This document shows positions 29,031 to 37,405 of a stretch of DNA of 64,000 bases, piece by piece. This DNA comes from Candidatus Tisiphia endosymbiont of Dioctria linearis. Lineage in GTDB: Bacteria > Pseudomonadota > Alphaproteobacteria > Rickettsiales > Rickettsiaceae. The stretch is from contig NZ_OZ032156.1 in the NCBI RefSeq assembly GCF_964026545.1, forward strand, positions 620,001 to 684,000. Reading direction: 5' to 3'. The first letter of the stretch is position 1. Each line of letters begins with the position of its first letter. The translations under genes and the position numbers were made by a program. Under the pieces are notes generated by a model that was not told where the DNA came from, did no database searches, and was given only the letters and a program-made list of their open reading frames with translations.

Positions 29031-29616
29031 AATGGCAACGATATAAAATATGGCAAATGGAACAAAAGACTAATTGTATTAAGCGAAAAAAGAATGATTA
29101 CAAAGAAGTTAATAATAATCAAGAGTTAGTTAATGAGGGTTGAAACAGCCATAAAACTAGCCATGGAAATTATTAAGACTTAGAAAACTTGATAGTAATG
29201 CGTCTTATAAGTGTACGAGTCTTTGATTGTGAATCATAAGGCACACTCTAAACTACTAATTTATAGCTATTTTGCTGAGATTTTTAGCAATTTTTGTCAC
29301 TTTTTTACATTTTTTGACAAAAATTGTCCGCGAAATCACCCGGGGGTACCCGCGTCGCAAAATGGGGCATAGGGGGCATTTCGCGAAAATTTTTTTGAGG
29401 TAATTAGTCACTTGTTATTAAAAATTTTCACTTTTTTTAGTTTTTATTTTACAAGGATTAGCATTTTTATATTACTTGAATAAAAATTTAATAATAATAT
29501 AAAAAATAGAAAATAAGCTATTGACAACAATTGCTAGTTATAATACTATGCAAAACATAAGAGGAATTTTAGTGAATCAACTGGCAAAAAACCTGGAAGT
29601 CAGGTATAATAGAGGT
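29031..29616. other. Origin-like noncoding region downstream of the replication initiator
   Basis: No gene supported. It contains two inverted repeats and a G-rich core (annotated next), a small palindrome tgatt-gtg-aatca near 29223, and A/T tracts. The first 110 bases keep a frame reading EWQRYKIWQMEQKTN that may be a frameshifted extension of the initiator. Confidence 0.5.
29288..29385. repeat. Inverted repeats and G-rich core, possible plasmid origin
   Basis: caatttttgtca (29288-29299) pairs perfectly with tgacaaaaattg (29315-29326). Directly after, cgcgaaat (29329-29336) pairs with atttcgcg (29378-29385) around a core with cccgggggtacccgcg and ggggcatagggggc. This is the most GC-rich spot of the window, flanked by AT tracts. 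Confidence 0.55.
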
Positions 29617-29721
29617 GTAGTCAATTCAGGAGAATTTGGGGCTAGGAACGATGGAGCGACGCCTATAAGTAATAGGCGAGCGACGAGTGACGACATCCCC
29701 AACTTCTCATCAATTGACTAT
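29617..29721. repeat. RPE type A at the 3' end of the unknown gene
   Basis: 105 bp, gtagtcaattcaggag to caattgactat, almost identical to the copy at 36343. The minus-strand gene at 29718-30448 takes its TAG from the right end of the element. Confidence 0.92.
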
Positions 29722-30448
29722 AAATCATTGCCATCCAAATTAGAACCGGTTATAGGTACAGTATCCAAAGTAGTATCCAAAATTTGCAACGGCTCTGCTA
29801 TATTAGATGGAACTGTTTTTTCTGGTAATTTCTTATCGCCTATATCAATATTAGATTCTTGTTTTTCAGGAATATCTGTTATATCGATAATCTTTTCTAT
29901 AGATTCTTGGTAAATAGGAGTTTCTACGAATTGCTTAAAACCAAGGAAAGCAAACAACACCTCTTCTTTAATTAAAGATTTGTCTATTTCTGGTGTTTCG
30001 CTAAAAAAAGCATTAAAATCTTTTGTCTTTAAGCAATCCAGACCATATTTAATTGCTGCTATCCAAGTTTTGAAAGACTCATTAATATCACAATTACCAT
30101 AATTACTGTTTAGTATTACTTGGAGTTTAGTTTTCAGTACATCAAAGGCTTCTATAAACTTGTCTGTATCAGGTTTGCTGTGTTTGTCTAGATAGATATA
30201 CGCTTCGTGTTTTGTCTCATCACTGTCGTTGCTGGAATCAGAAAGATTTTTTCTCTGTATTTGATACTGTTCGATCAGCTGATAAGCAGCACAAAAATAC
30301 TTAGCCAACTCTAATATGCTAGATTCTTTGATTTCCTCTACTGACTTTTTCTCAAATTCTGCTCGGACATCTTCTAAAGGGGCAAAAACCTTCCAAAAGC
30401 TTCTTTTTGCTCTTCTGCTGTTTCATAATTATCTTGATTCTTAGACAT
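29718..30448 (-). pseudogene. Unknown protein, frameshifted near its N-terminus
   Basis: The ATG at 30448 (MSKNQDNYETAEEQK) runs 24 codons to a stop. Restoring one T in the run 30404-30408 joins it to the frame that continues RSFWKVFAPLEDVRAEFEKK and on to 29718, about 243 residues. The protein is helical and acidic (LAKYFCAAYQLIEQYQ, DKHSKPDTDKFIEAFD) with a Pro/Glu-rich C-terminus. I recognise no family. The stop codon lies in the type A repeat, so the original C-terminus is probably lost. Its position next to the initiator suggests a plasmid-borne origin. Confidence 0.6.
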
Positions 30449-30578
30449 GTGTTACTCTCTATTTTAAAATATTATAATATGATTATTGATTTATTAGTTA
30501 TCACAGGCAACCTCCTAATAAGTAAAGTTTAGTTACCAATTTCGCTACTGTCAATTGGATTTTTTTTTTGTTAATATA

Positions 30579-30603
30579 ATACTTGACTAAATTAGTAGGA
30601 TAT
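30579..30603 (+). promoter_or_regulatory. IscR type 1 binding site overlapping the iscR promoter
   Basis: The 25 bases ATACTTGACT-AAATT-AGTAGGATAT fit the E. coli type 1 IscR consensus (ATAsyyGACT-rwwwy-AGTCrrsTAT) at 23 positions. The site contains TTGACT as a -35; TAAGAT lies 17 bases on. The iscR ATG follows at 30639 with an SD ggtggag. Negative autoregulation by [2Fe-2S]-IscR is expected. Confidence 0.7.
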
Positions 30604-30638
30604 TATAAGATATATGCTATAATGGTGGAGTCGTTTGT

Positions 30639-31040
30639 ATGCAATTAACTACAAAAGGGCGATATGCGGTGATGGCAATCTTAGAAATTGCATCGCAAAT
30701 GTCGAATATGCCTGTTACCTTGGCTAAAATTTCAGCAAAACAACATATACCGGTTAATTATTTGGAGCAAATTTTTGCAAAACTGAAGAAAGCTAACATA
30801 GTTAGATCAGCTAAAGGTCGAAAAGGTGGTTACATCATTAATGAAAAATTAGATAAAATCAAGATTGCTAATATTATTGATGCGGTAGATGAGAATATCG
30901 AAATGACCAGATGTTTAGGGAAATCTGGAAATAGTTGTGTACCTAATAAAGTGCAATGTAACGCCCATCATTTATGGTTGGGTTTGAGTCGGCATATAAG
31001 GGATTATTTTGATACTATCTCGATAGCTGATATGCTTTAG
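30639..31040 (+). CDS. iscR: Rrf2-family Fe-S regulator IscR
   Basis: Transcription regulator sensing Fe-S status. MQLTTKGRYAVMAILEIA and the wing segment IVRSAKGRKGGYII are Rrf2 signatures; the recognition helix region reads ISAKQHIPVNYLEQIFAKLKKA. Three cysteines (TRCLGKSGNSCVPNKVQC) correspond to the cluster ligands, with spacing C-x7-C-x6-C slightly wider than in E. coli, and the nearby His is kept. 133 residues, shorter at the C-terminus than E. coli IscR. Heads the isc gene group; its own operator is at 30579-30603. Confidence 0.93.
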   Translation: MQLTTKGRYAVMAILEIASQMSNMPVTLAKISAKQHIPVNYLEQIFAKLKKANIVRSAKGRKGGYIINEKLDKIKIANIIDAVDENIEMTRCLGKSGNSCVPNKVQCNAHHLWLGLSRHIRDYFDTISIADML

Positions 31041-31041
31041 G

Positions 31042-31196
31042 TATACTCGATGAAAATCAAGAATTGCGTTGTCGTTATTCAAGACCTGTGGTACTCACGT
31101 ACTAAATGTACGCTCCGCTCCTCGGCTTGAATACTCCTAGCACTTCTTGATTTTGATCTTCGTCTACCAACTTTTCAAATGATTAGGAGCGTATAT
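31042..31196. repeat. RPE type B, diverged copy after iscR
   Basis: Starts tatactcgatgaaaatcaag (31042) with the inverted partner cttgattttgatcttcg near 31147; the centre has cacgtactaaatgtacgc. The right terminus is degenerate. Confidence 0.65.
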
Positions 31197-31214
31197 AGTC
31201 AAACTAAATTCCCT

Positions 31215-31239
31215 ATATAGCTAACCCGATTAGCTATAT
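31215..31239. repeat. 25-bp near-perfect palindrome, family reference copy
   Basis: atatagctaa-cccg-attagctatat is its own reverse complement except at the centre. Halves or degenerate copies occur near 12519, 19548, 35984, 39943, 40137, 42853, 46091, 58534 and 63827, often next to the gtcattgcgag repeat. Confidence 0.75.
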
Positions 31240-31243
31240 TTCC

Positions 31244-31336
31244 GTCATTGCGAGGAGGCGTAAGCCTGCGAAGCAATCCATTTCTACTCGTTTTCTGGAT
31301 TGGTTCGTTGCTACTAAAGTAGCTCCTTGCCATGAC
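31244..31336. repeat. MITE-like repeat (gtcattgcgag family)
   Basis: gtcattgcgaggaggcg to agctccttgccatgac, with the usual interior gcgaagcaatcc / ggattggttcg. Together with the two repeats before it, it fills the iscR to cysteine desulfurase gap. Confidence 0.85.
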
Positions 31337-31402
31337 GTTGTGAACAATAACTAATATAAAAATTATTTTTTTACAACTTTTGTATTAGTGGGCTGAAAAA
31401 TT

Positions 31403-32518
31403 ATGTTATATTTAGATCATAATGCTACTACTAACATTCATCCTAAGGTTAAAGAGCTGATGGAGAATTTGATGAAAGAGACCTATTATAATCCGTCTTC
31501 TATTCATACAAAGGGGCGTTATGCTCGAAGTTTAGTAGAAATAGCTAGGCAGCAGGTTGCCAAATCTGTTGGAGCTGATATAAATTCTAGGGAATATCAG
31601 GTAATTTTTACTTCCTCTGGTACAGAGAGTAATAATTTGCTGATGAATAATTATTATGATGGAGAAATTTTTGTTTCTAGTATAGAGCATTTATCGATCT
31701 TTGATCACACTAAATATCGGGATAATATTAAAATTATCCGCGTTGATAGTGATGGCATTGTTGATATTGAACATTTAGAGCAATTATTATCAACTAGTCA
31801 AGCTAGTAAAAAGCTAGTCTCTGTGATGTTGGCTAATAATGAAAGTGGTGTTGTACAAAACATACAGCAGCTAGTTAAAATTGCCCAAAAATATGGGGCG
31901 GTATTTCATAGTGATTGCGTGCAAGCAGTTGGCAAAATACCGGTCAATATTAAAGAACTAGCTGTTGATTTTGCTACTATATCGGCTCACAAATTAGGCG
32001 GAATGCAGGGTAGTAGTGCGTTGATTGTTAAGGCAGGAAATACGCTTAAAGCGATGATGATTGGCGGAGGGCAAGAGAGGAATATTCGCTCAGGTACAGA
32101 AAATGTACTGGCAATCGCCTCGTTCGGACTTGCATCATCAATAGTTACTAATGAGCTAGAAGATAGATATAATAAAATGAAGAAATTACAAACATATTTG
32201 GAGCAGAATTTACTCAACTATAAAAATGTTAAAATAGTGTCAAAGAATGTTGAAAGACTACCTAATACTACCTTGATGATTGTGCCAGAAACTGATGCAC
32301 AAACTAAGTTGATAGCTTTCGATTTAAGGGGTATAGCGGTTAGTTCCGGCTCTGCCTGTTCATCAGGAAAAGTTGGTAAGTCACATGTGTTATCTGCTAT
32401 GGGGGTTAGTGAGGAAGATGCTAGGTCTTCGATTAGAATCAGCTTCGATTATCAACAAACTATTGAAGATGTTGTGACATTTATTAAAGCGTTTGAAGAA
32501 GTATACTCAAATGGATAA
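31403..32518 (+). CDS. Cysteine desulfurase, NifS/IscS-like (first copy)
   Basis: PLP enzyme of 371 residues that would take sulfur from cysteine. [16 protein letters not shown], the PLP-lysine region [16 protein letters not shown] and the active-loop Cys in [17 protein letters not shown] are present. It differs clearly from the second copy, so it is an old paralogue; rickettsial genomes keep this pair in tandem. Its TAA lies inside the start of iscS (ATGGATAA overlap), so the two are co-translated. Confidence 0.92.
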   Translation: MLYLDHNATTNIHPKVKELMENLMKETYYNPSSIHTKGRYARSLVEIARQQVAKSVGADINSREYQVIFTSSGTESNNLLMNNYYDGEIFVSSIEHLSIFDHTKYRDNIKIIRVDSDGIVDIEHLEQLLSTSQASKKLVSVMLANNESGVVQNIQQLVKIAQKYGAVFHSDCVQAVGKIPVNIKELAVDFATISAHKLGGMQGSSALIVKAGNTLKAMMIGGGQERNIRSGTENVLAIASFGLASSIVTNELEDRYNKMKKLQTYLEQNLLNYKNVKIVSKNVERLPNTTLMIVPETDAQTKLIAFDLRGIAVSSGSACSSGKVGKSHVLSAMGVSEEDARSSIRISFDYQQTIEDVVTFIKAFEEVYSNG

Positions 32519-33767
32519 ATTAGAAGAATTAAGACAACAAGTAAAATTAACTGGTAAATCGTTGCCAATTTATATGGATTATCAATCAACAACCCCTATG
32601 GATACAAGGGTTCTAGAATGTATGTTGCCATATTTTATTACTAAATTTGGTAATCCACACTCTAGGAGTCATTCCTTTGGTTGGGAAGCTGAAGAAGCTG
32701 TAGAAATGTCAAGAAAGAAAGTGGCAAGGCTTATTGGTGCTGATTCTAAAGAAATTGTTTTTACTTCTGGTGCTACTGAATCTAACAATTTAGCGATAAA
32801 AGGTATTGCTAAATTCTATGGTAGTAAGAAAAATCACATAATAACAGTGATAAGTGAACATAAATGCGTTTTAGATGCTTGTCGGCATTTAGAAAATGAA
32901 GGGTTTAAGGTAACGTATTTGCCAATTCAAACAAATGGCTTGATTGATTTACAGCAATTAAGAAATGCCATAACCGACCAAACTATGCTGGTATCGGTGA
33001 TGGCAGTAAATAATGAAATCGGTGTTATTCAGCCAATTAAAGAAATTGGTAAAATTTGTCGGGAATTAGGCGTATTTTTTCACTCAGATATTGCCCAAGG
33101 ATATGGTAAAATTCCCATAGATGTTAATGATTGTAACATTGATTTGGCAAGTATTTCTGGGCATAAAATTTATGGTCCCAAAGGTATTGGAGCTTTATAT
33201 GTAAGAAAAAAACCTAGGGTACGATTAGTACCAATTTTAAATGGCGGTGGGCAGGAAAGAGGTATGCGTTCTGGAACTCTCCCAACTCCTTTAATTGTTG
33301 GACTCGGGGCAGCAGCTGAATTAGCTCTATCGGAAATGTCACAAGATGCTAAGCGGGTAGAAGAGCTTTTTGATAGATTTTATAATAATATTACTAAACA
33401 AATTGCTGATGTCTATTTAAACGGTGATATGCATAAGAGATATAAGGGAAATTTAAATTTAAGTTTTGCTTATGTCGAAGGGGAGTCAATGATATTGGCT
33501 ATTAAGGATTTAGCCGTTTCATCCGGCTCAGCTTGTACCTCATCTTCACTGGAGCCATCATATGTGTTAAGAGCTATGGGGGTTGACGAAGAAATGGCTC
33601 ATACATCAATTAGGTTTGGTATTGGTAGATTTACCACTAAAGAAGAAATAGATTATGCTGTAGAGTTAATAAAGTCAAAAATTAACAAATTAAGAGAACT
33701 GAGTCCTCTTTGGGAGATGGTTCAAGAAGGTGTTAATTTAAAGCAAATTAAGTGGGCAGTACACTAG
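32511..33767 (+). CDS. iscS: Cysteine desulfurase IscS
   Basis: Main sulfur donor for Fe-S assembly on IscU and for tRNA thiolation. 418 residues from ATG 32511, chosen because it overlaps the upstream stop and begins [12 protein letters not shown]. Signatures: [17 protein letters not shown], the PLP lysine in [17 protein letters not shown], and the mobile-loop Cys in [20 protein letters not shown]. The stop TAG (33765-33767) is the first triplet of the type C repeat. iscU follows only after 3.6 kb of foreign-looking genes. Confidence 0.97.
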   Translation: MDKLEELRQQVKLTGKSLPIYMDYQSTTPMDTRVLECMLPYFITKFGNPHSRSHSFGWEAEEAVEMSRKKVARLIGADSKEIVFTSGATESNNLAIKGIAKFYGSKKNHIITVISEHKCVLDACRHLENEGFKVTYLPIQTNGLIDLQQLRNAITDQTMLVSVMAVNNEIGVIQPIKEIGKICRELGVFFHSDIAQGYGKIPIDVNDCNIDLASISGHKIYGPKGIGALYVRKKPRVRLVPILNGGGQERGMRSGTLPTPLIVGLGAAAELALSEMSQDAKRVEELFDRFYNNITKQIADVYLNGDMHKRYKGNLNLSFAYVEGESMILAIKDLAVSSGSACTSSSLEPSYVLRAMGVDEEMAHTSIRFGIGRFTTKEEIDYAVELIKSKINKLRELSPLWEMVQEGVNLKQIKWAVH

Positions 33768-33914
33768 ACCTCTTGCAAAACTCTACTTCTTCTGCTGGTA
33801 ATTTGTACGTCGATGCGGTACTCGAATCCTCACGTACATTTAGAGTACGCTGCGGTTCGAGGTGAAGCGTTTCCTCCAAATCTTTGCTCATAAGCGAGTT
33901 TTGCAAGAGGTCTA
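33765..33914. repeat. RPE type C (tagacctcttgcaaaac...gttttgcaagaggtcta)
   Basis: 150 bp with perfect inverted ends of about 18 bp; the interior has cctcacgtacattta and acgctgcggttcgagg. It supplies the iscS stop codon. A decayed relative may lie at 39963 (tagacctcctgcataagg). Confidence 0.9.
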
Positions 33915-33942
33915 CTGACAAATTTAATATTAGAGGTATAAA

Positions 33943-34788
33943 ATGTCAAAGTTAAATACACTATTTTCAGTTTTAAATAAAGATATCCCATTCGGTAAAT
34001 CATTAAATGCTTTGGGTCATATGTCTCTAGGGATGGGGCATAGATTCCCTGAAGGGAAGATGCCTGCTGTGGAAGTACATTTTGCAGATAGTGATTCAAT
34101 ACGTAAAGTAAGAGAGGAATGTCAATCCCGGTTAGGGTCTGTTTTTTCTGATTTCACAAATACAATGACTGAAGGTACGGCTGAAGATCAATTGAAAAGA
34201 ACAACAGAAACACCTGTAGAAAGTTTACAATATTATGGGGTTACTATTTGTACAGATGCTGATACAGTGGAAGAAATTAAGGCGATACTAAGAGGAAATG
34301 ATAAAATTTTATCTGGATACAAACCATTCCATTCTACTCCTGAACAAAGAAAGTTTGAGTATATAGATCAGAGCGTCAGTTCTGCGCCTCATAAAGTGTC
34401 AATTGTAGCAAGTAAACAGCTATCTCCTGCTAAATTAGTAAATTTAGTACCTATAGCTGCCATAGAAGTAGGGAGAAAAGCAGATACCTCTTCCTTGAGG
34501 TTACTAGAATTTAATGATGCTGGTGGGGGAAAGCATTCAGGGATATCATATCATCCGTTTACAATTTTAACTGCTAAGAACCAAAGTAAACTTGAAATAA
34601 TGGCAGAAAGAATTTCTACCAAACATGGTGTGGTCTCAATGTCATTCAAAGAAGAGGAACTTACTGTTCTTTCTTGTGCTTTTAGTTTAAAAGAACTGAT
34701 AGAGGATTGTATAGATAGAAACAGCAACTCATTGCTAAATAAAGAAATAACGGAAAGTGATTTTATTGCTACTAAAATCAAGGGATAA
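33943..34788 (+). CDS. Unknown protein with two DUF2000-like halves
   Basis: 281 residues. The first half (LNKDIPFGKSLNALGHMSLG, then YYGVTICTDADTVEEIKAIL) and the second (ASKQLSPAKLVNLVPIAAIE, then YHPFTILTAKNQSKLEIMAE) repeat the same order of strands and helices. I think this is an internal duplication of a DUF2000/peptidyl-tRNA-hydrolase-2-like fold. No catalytic residues can be named. It sits between iscS and the Rpn pair; co-occurrence with Fe-S genes is probably accidental. Confidence 0.6.
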   Translation: MSKLNTLFSVLNKDIPFGKSLNALGHMSLGMGHRFPEGKMPAVEVHFADSDSIRKVREECQSRLGSVFSDFTNTMTEGTAEDQLKRTTETPVESLQYYGVTICTDADTVEEIKAILRGNDKILSGYKPFHSTPEQRKFEYIDQSVSSAPHKVSIVASKQLSPAKLVNLVPIAAIEVGRKADTSSLRLLEFNDAGGGKHSGISYHPFTILTAKNQSKLEIMAERISTKHGVVSMSFKEEELTVLSCAFSLKELIEDCIDRNSNSLLNKEITESDFIATKIKG

Positions 34789-34838
34789 TAAGCAAATGGA
34801 TGTTAGTTATCCACAAATATTTTATTAAGGGTACCACC

Positions 34839-34954
34839 GTCATTGTGAGGAGGCATAGCATTCCTGTCATTGCGAGCCACCGTAGGTGGCGTGGCAATCC
34901 ATTTCTAATCATTTTTATGGATTGCCACGACCACTACGTGGTTTTGCTAATAGA
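34839..34954. repeat. MITE-like repeat with nested left ends
   Basis: Two left ends (gtcattgtgaggagg at 34839 and gtcattgcgagcc at about 34866) and a right end of the alternative kind (tttgctaatag). Confidence 0.75.
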
Positions 34955-34988
34955 TGTGGGTAAGGTGAATATATAAGTAAATTTTATT

Positions 34989-35969
34989 ATGACTCTAGAC
35001 AAGCCAAAACATGACGAAATCTTTCGCAAATCTATGGAGAATCCCATAGTTGCTCAAGAATTCTTGGCAACTCATTTGCCGAAGGATGTGCTGGCTTTAA
35101 TCGATAGCACAACTGTAAAATTAGAAAAAGATAGTTTTATTGAGCCAGACCTTTCTGAAACTATTTCTGATGTATTATTTTCTGTTAAGTTTAATGATCA
35201 GGATGGCTATATTTTTTTGCTATTGGAACATCAAAGTACTATTGATAAAATGATGGCATTTAGGTTATTTAAATATATGATTAATATTTGTGATCTATAT
35301 TTAACTACTAATCCTAAAACTAAAAGCCTTCCATTAATTTATCCCCTAATAATTTATAATGGCAAGAAGAAATATAACGCATCGCTCAATATATGTAATT
35401 TATTTAGCCATCCAGATTTAGCCAGAGGCTTTTGGACAAATGATTGTCAGCTTATTAACGTACATGATATCCCCGATGAAGAACTCAAGGAAAAAGTATG
35501 GTCTGGGATTTTGTTATTTTTCCTCAAACACATCCACGAACGTCAATTACTGAAAAGATGGCAAGAAATCTCTCATCTCTTGCCTAAATTGAGTAAAATA
35601 ACAATAGGCTATGACCATATAAGAAATCTATTACAGTATACTTTGATCTTTATTGAGCAAAATGATAAAATAGAGTTAGAAAAAATATTAAAAAATAGTT
35701 TAACTAAAGAAAAAGGAGAAGAACTTATGCCTAGTATAGCTCAAGTATGGAAAGAAGAAGGGATTCAAATCGGGCTACAGGATGGTATCAAAATCGGAGT
35801 ACAGGATGGTATTAGAATCGGAGAAGTTAGAGGAGAAGATAAAGGTAGAGCCGAGGGTGAAGCTAAATTAATAAAAATGATGATAAACAATGGTAGCTCT
35901 ATTGAAGAAGTAGCGAGAATTACTGGACTATCTATTACTAAAATCAATGAATTACTGAAAGTACAGTAA
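34989..35969 (+). CDS. Rpn-family recombination-promoting nuclease / transposase-like protein, copy 1
   Basis: 326 residues, PD-(D/E)XK nuclease superfamily. N-terminal KPKHDEIFRKSMENPIVAQEF and the core VLFSVKFNDQDGYIFLLLEHQST (Asp, then Glu-His-Gln) match RpnA-type proteins, which are abundant in Rickettsia and promote RecA-independent recombination in E. coli. The C-terminus has short repeats (IGLQDGIKIGVQDGIRIG) before an HTH-like end IEEVARITGLSITKINELL. Copy 2 follows 40 bases downstream, and about 20 bases before the ATG are duplicated too. This copy has no palindromic element and shows the original site. Confidence 0.88.
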   Translation: MTLDKPKHDEIFRKSMENPIVAQEFLATHLPKDVLALIDSTTVKLEKDSFIEPDLSETISDVLFSVKFNDQDGYIFLLLEHQSTIDKMMAFRLFKYMINICDLYLTTNPKTKSLPLIYPLIIYNGKKKYNASLNICNLFSHPDLARGFWTNDCQLINVHDIPDEELKEKVWSGILLFFLKHIHERQLLKRWQEISHLLPKLSKITIGYDHIRNLLQYTLIFIEQNDKIELEKILKNSLTKEKGEELMPSIAQVWKEEGIQIGLQDGIKIGVQDGIRIGEVRGEDKGRAEGEAKLIKMMINNGSSIEEVARITGLSITKINELLKVQ

Positions 35970-36009
35970 GTAATGAATTATTAGATTAGCTATATAAGCA
36001 AATTTTATT

Positions 36010-37047
36010 ATGACTCTAGACAAGCCAAAACATGACGAAATCTTTCGCAAATCTATGGAGAATCCAATAGTTGCTCAAGAGTTTTTGGCAACTCATTTGC
36101 CGAAGGATGTGCTGGCTTTAATCGATAGCACATCTTTAAAATTAGAAAAAGATAGTTTTATTGAGTCAGACCTTTCTGAAACTATTTCTGATGTATTATT
36201 TTCTGTTAAGTTTAATGATCAGGATGGCTATATTTTTTTGCTATTGGAACATCAAAGTACTGTTGATAAAATGATGGCATTTAGGTTATTTAAATATATG
36301 ATTAATATTTGTGATCTATATTTAACTACTAATCCTAAAGCTATAGTCAATTCAGGAGAATTTGGGGCTAGGAGCGATGGAGCGACGCCTATAAGTAATA
36401 GGCGAGCGACGAGTGACAACGTCCCCAACTTCTCATCAATTGACTATAAAAGCCTTCCATTAATTTATCCCTTAATACTTTATAATGGCAAGAAGAAATA
36501 TAACGCATCGCTCAATATATGGAATTTATTTAGCCATCCAGATTTAGCTAGAGGTTTCTGGATCAACGATTGTCAGCTTATTAACGTACATGATATCCCA
36601 GATGAAGAACTCAAGGAAAAAGTATGGTCTGGGATTTTGTTATTTTTCCTCAAACACATCCACGAACGTCAATTACTGAAGAGATGGCAAGAAATCTCTC
36701 ATCTCTTGCCTAAATTGAGTGAAATAACAATAGGCTATGACCATATAAGAAATCTATTACAGTATACTTTGACCTTTATTGAGCAAAATGATAAAATAGA
36801 GTTAGAAAAAATATTAAAAAATAGTTTAACTAAAGAAAAAGGAGAAGAACTTATGCCTAGTATAGCTCAAGTATGGAAAGAAGAAGGGATAGAGATAGGG
36901 TTACAGGATGGTATTAGAATCGGAGAGGCTAGAGGAGAAGCTAAATTAATAAAAATGATGATAAAAAGTGGTAACTCTATTGAGGAAGTAGCAAGAATGA
37001 CTAGATTATCTGTTACAAGAATCAATGAATTACTGAAAGTACAGTAA
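36010..37047 (+). CDS. Rpn-family nuclease, copy 2, with in-frame palindromic insertion
   Basis: 345 residues, over 90% identical to copy 1. After TTNPK it carries AIVNSGEFGARSDG...NFSSIDY, 36 residues from the type A repeat in place of one Thr, a net gain of exactly 105 bp. It lacks about 16 residues of the C-terminal IGxxDG repeats found in copy 1. The insertion lies after the nuclease core, so activity could persist. The tandem pair splits iscS from iscU. Confidence 0.9.
   Translation: MTLDKPKHDEIFRKSMENPIVAQEFLATHLPKDVLALIDSTSLKLEKDSFIESDLSETISDVLFSVKFNDQDGYIFLLLEHQSTVDKMMAFRLFKYMINICDLYLTTNPKAIVNSGEFGARSDGATPISNRRATSDNVPNFSSIDYKSLPLIYPLILYNGKKKYNASLNIWNLFSHPDLARGFWINDCQLINVHDIPDEELKEKVWSGILLFFLKHIHERQLLKRWQEISHLLPKLSEITIGYDHIRNLLQYTLTFIEQNDKIELEKILKNSLTKEKGEELMPSIAQVWKEEGIEIGLQDGIRIGEARGEAKLIKMMIKSGNSIEEVARMTRLSVTRINELLKVQ
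36343..36447. repeat. RPE type A inside Rpn copy 2
   Basis: 105 bp from atagtcaattcaggag to caattgactat. The allelic site in copy 1 (cctaaaactaaaagcc, near 35313-35328) lacks it, so the insertion happened after the duplication. Confidence 0.95.
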
Positions 37048-37405
37048 ATTGGTGCTTATTAGCAAGGCATTACTTTAGTAATAATGCCTATGTATAGCAT
37101 AATACCTTAAAATTTTTGTTATTTTCATAATAATAAAAAAAATTGTAGGGTATGAAAAAAAATAAGCAATATTGCAAAAATAATGCAAACAACTATTAGT
37201 GGGTCAAAAAAATCTGTTATATTTATAGATATATACTCAAATGATTTGGAAAATTGGATTTGAAAATAATGGGCTAGGAGGCAGCCTCCTAGACTACGGT
37301 AGCGTATGTTAGTATGCGAATCCCTGATATTTTCAAAAAAACAATCCTTCAAAGCAGAGGAGTATAGACGTATTAAGGTAGAATAATTATTAATATAGGA
37401 ATAAC
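37048..37405. other. Intergenic region before iscU
   Basis: Contains a weak hairpin aggcatta...taatgcct near 37065-37089 that may end the Rpn transcript, an A-rich stretch and the RPE at 37232-37366. No gene or clear iscU promoter. Confidence 0.5.
37232..37366. repeat. RPE type B upstream of iscU
   Basis: tatactcaaatgatttgg (37232) to gcagaggagtata (ends 37366), with an internal palindrome ctaggaggcagcctcctag. Confidence 0.85.

Noticed and set aside
29190..29255. Possible tRNA-His-like fragment (attgtgaatc) near the initiator, a potential attachment-site copy
   Set aside because: Only a short anticodon-loop-like palindrome matches; the 3' half of tRNA-His (gggttcaagcccc) is not repeated there.
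29521..29913. 130-residue plus-strand reading frame
   Set aside because: It is made of the type A repeat followed by the antisense of the unknown gene at 29718-30448; there is no independent support.
32503..32512. tatactcaaatgg at the nifS/iscS junction resembles an RPE type B end
   Set aside because: Only about 12 bases and no opposite end; likely chance, and both genes read normally across it.
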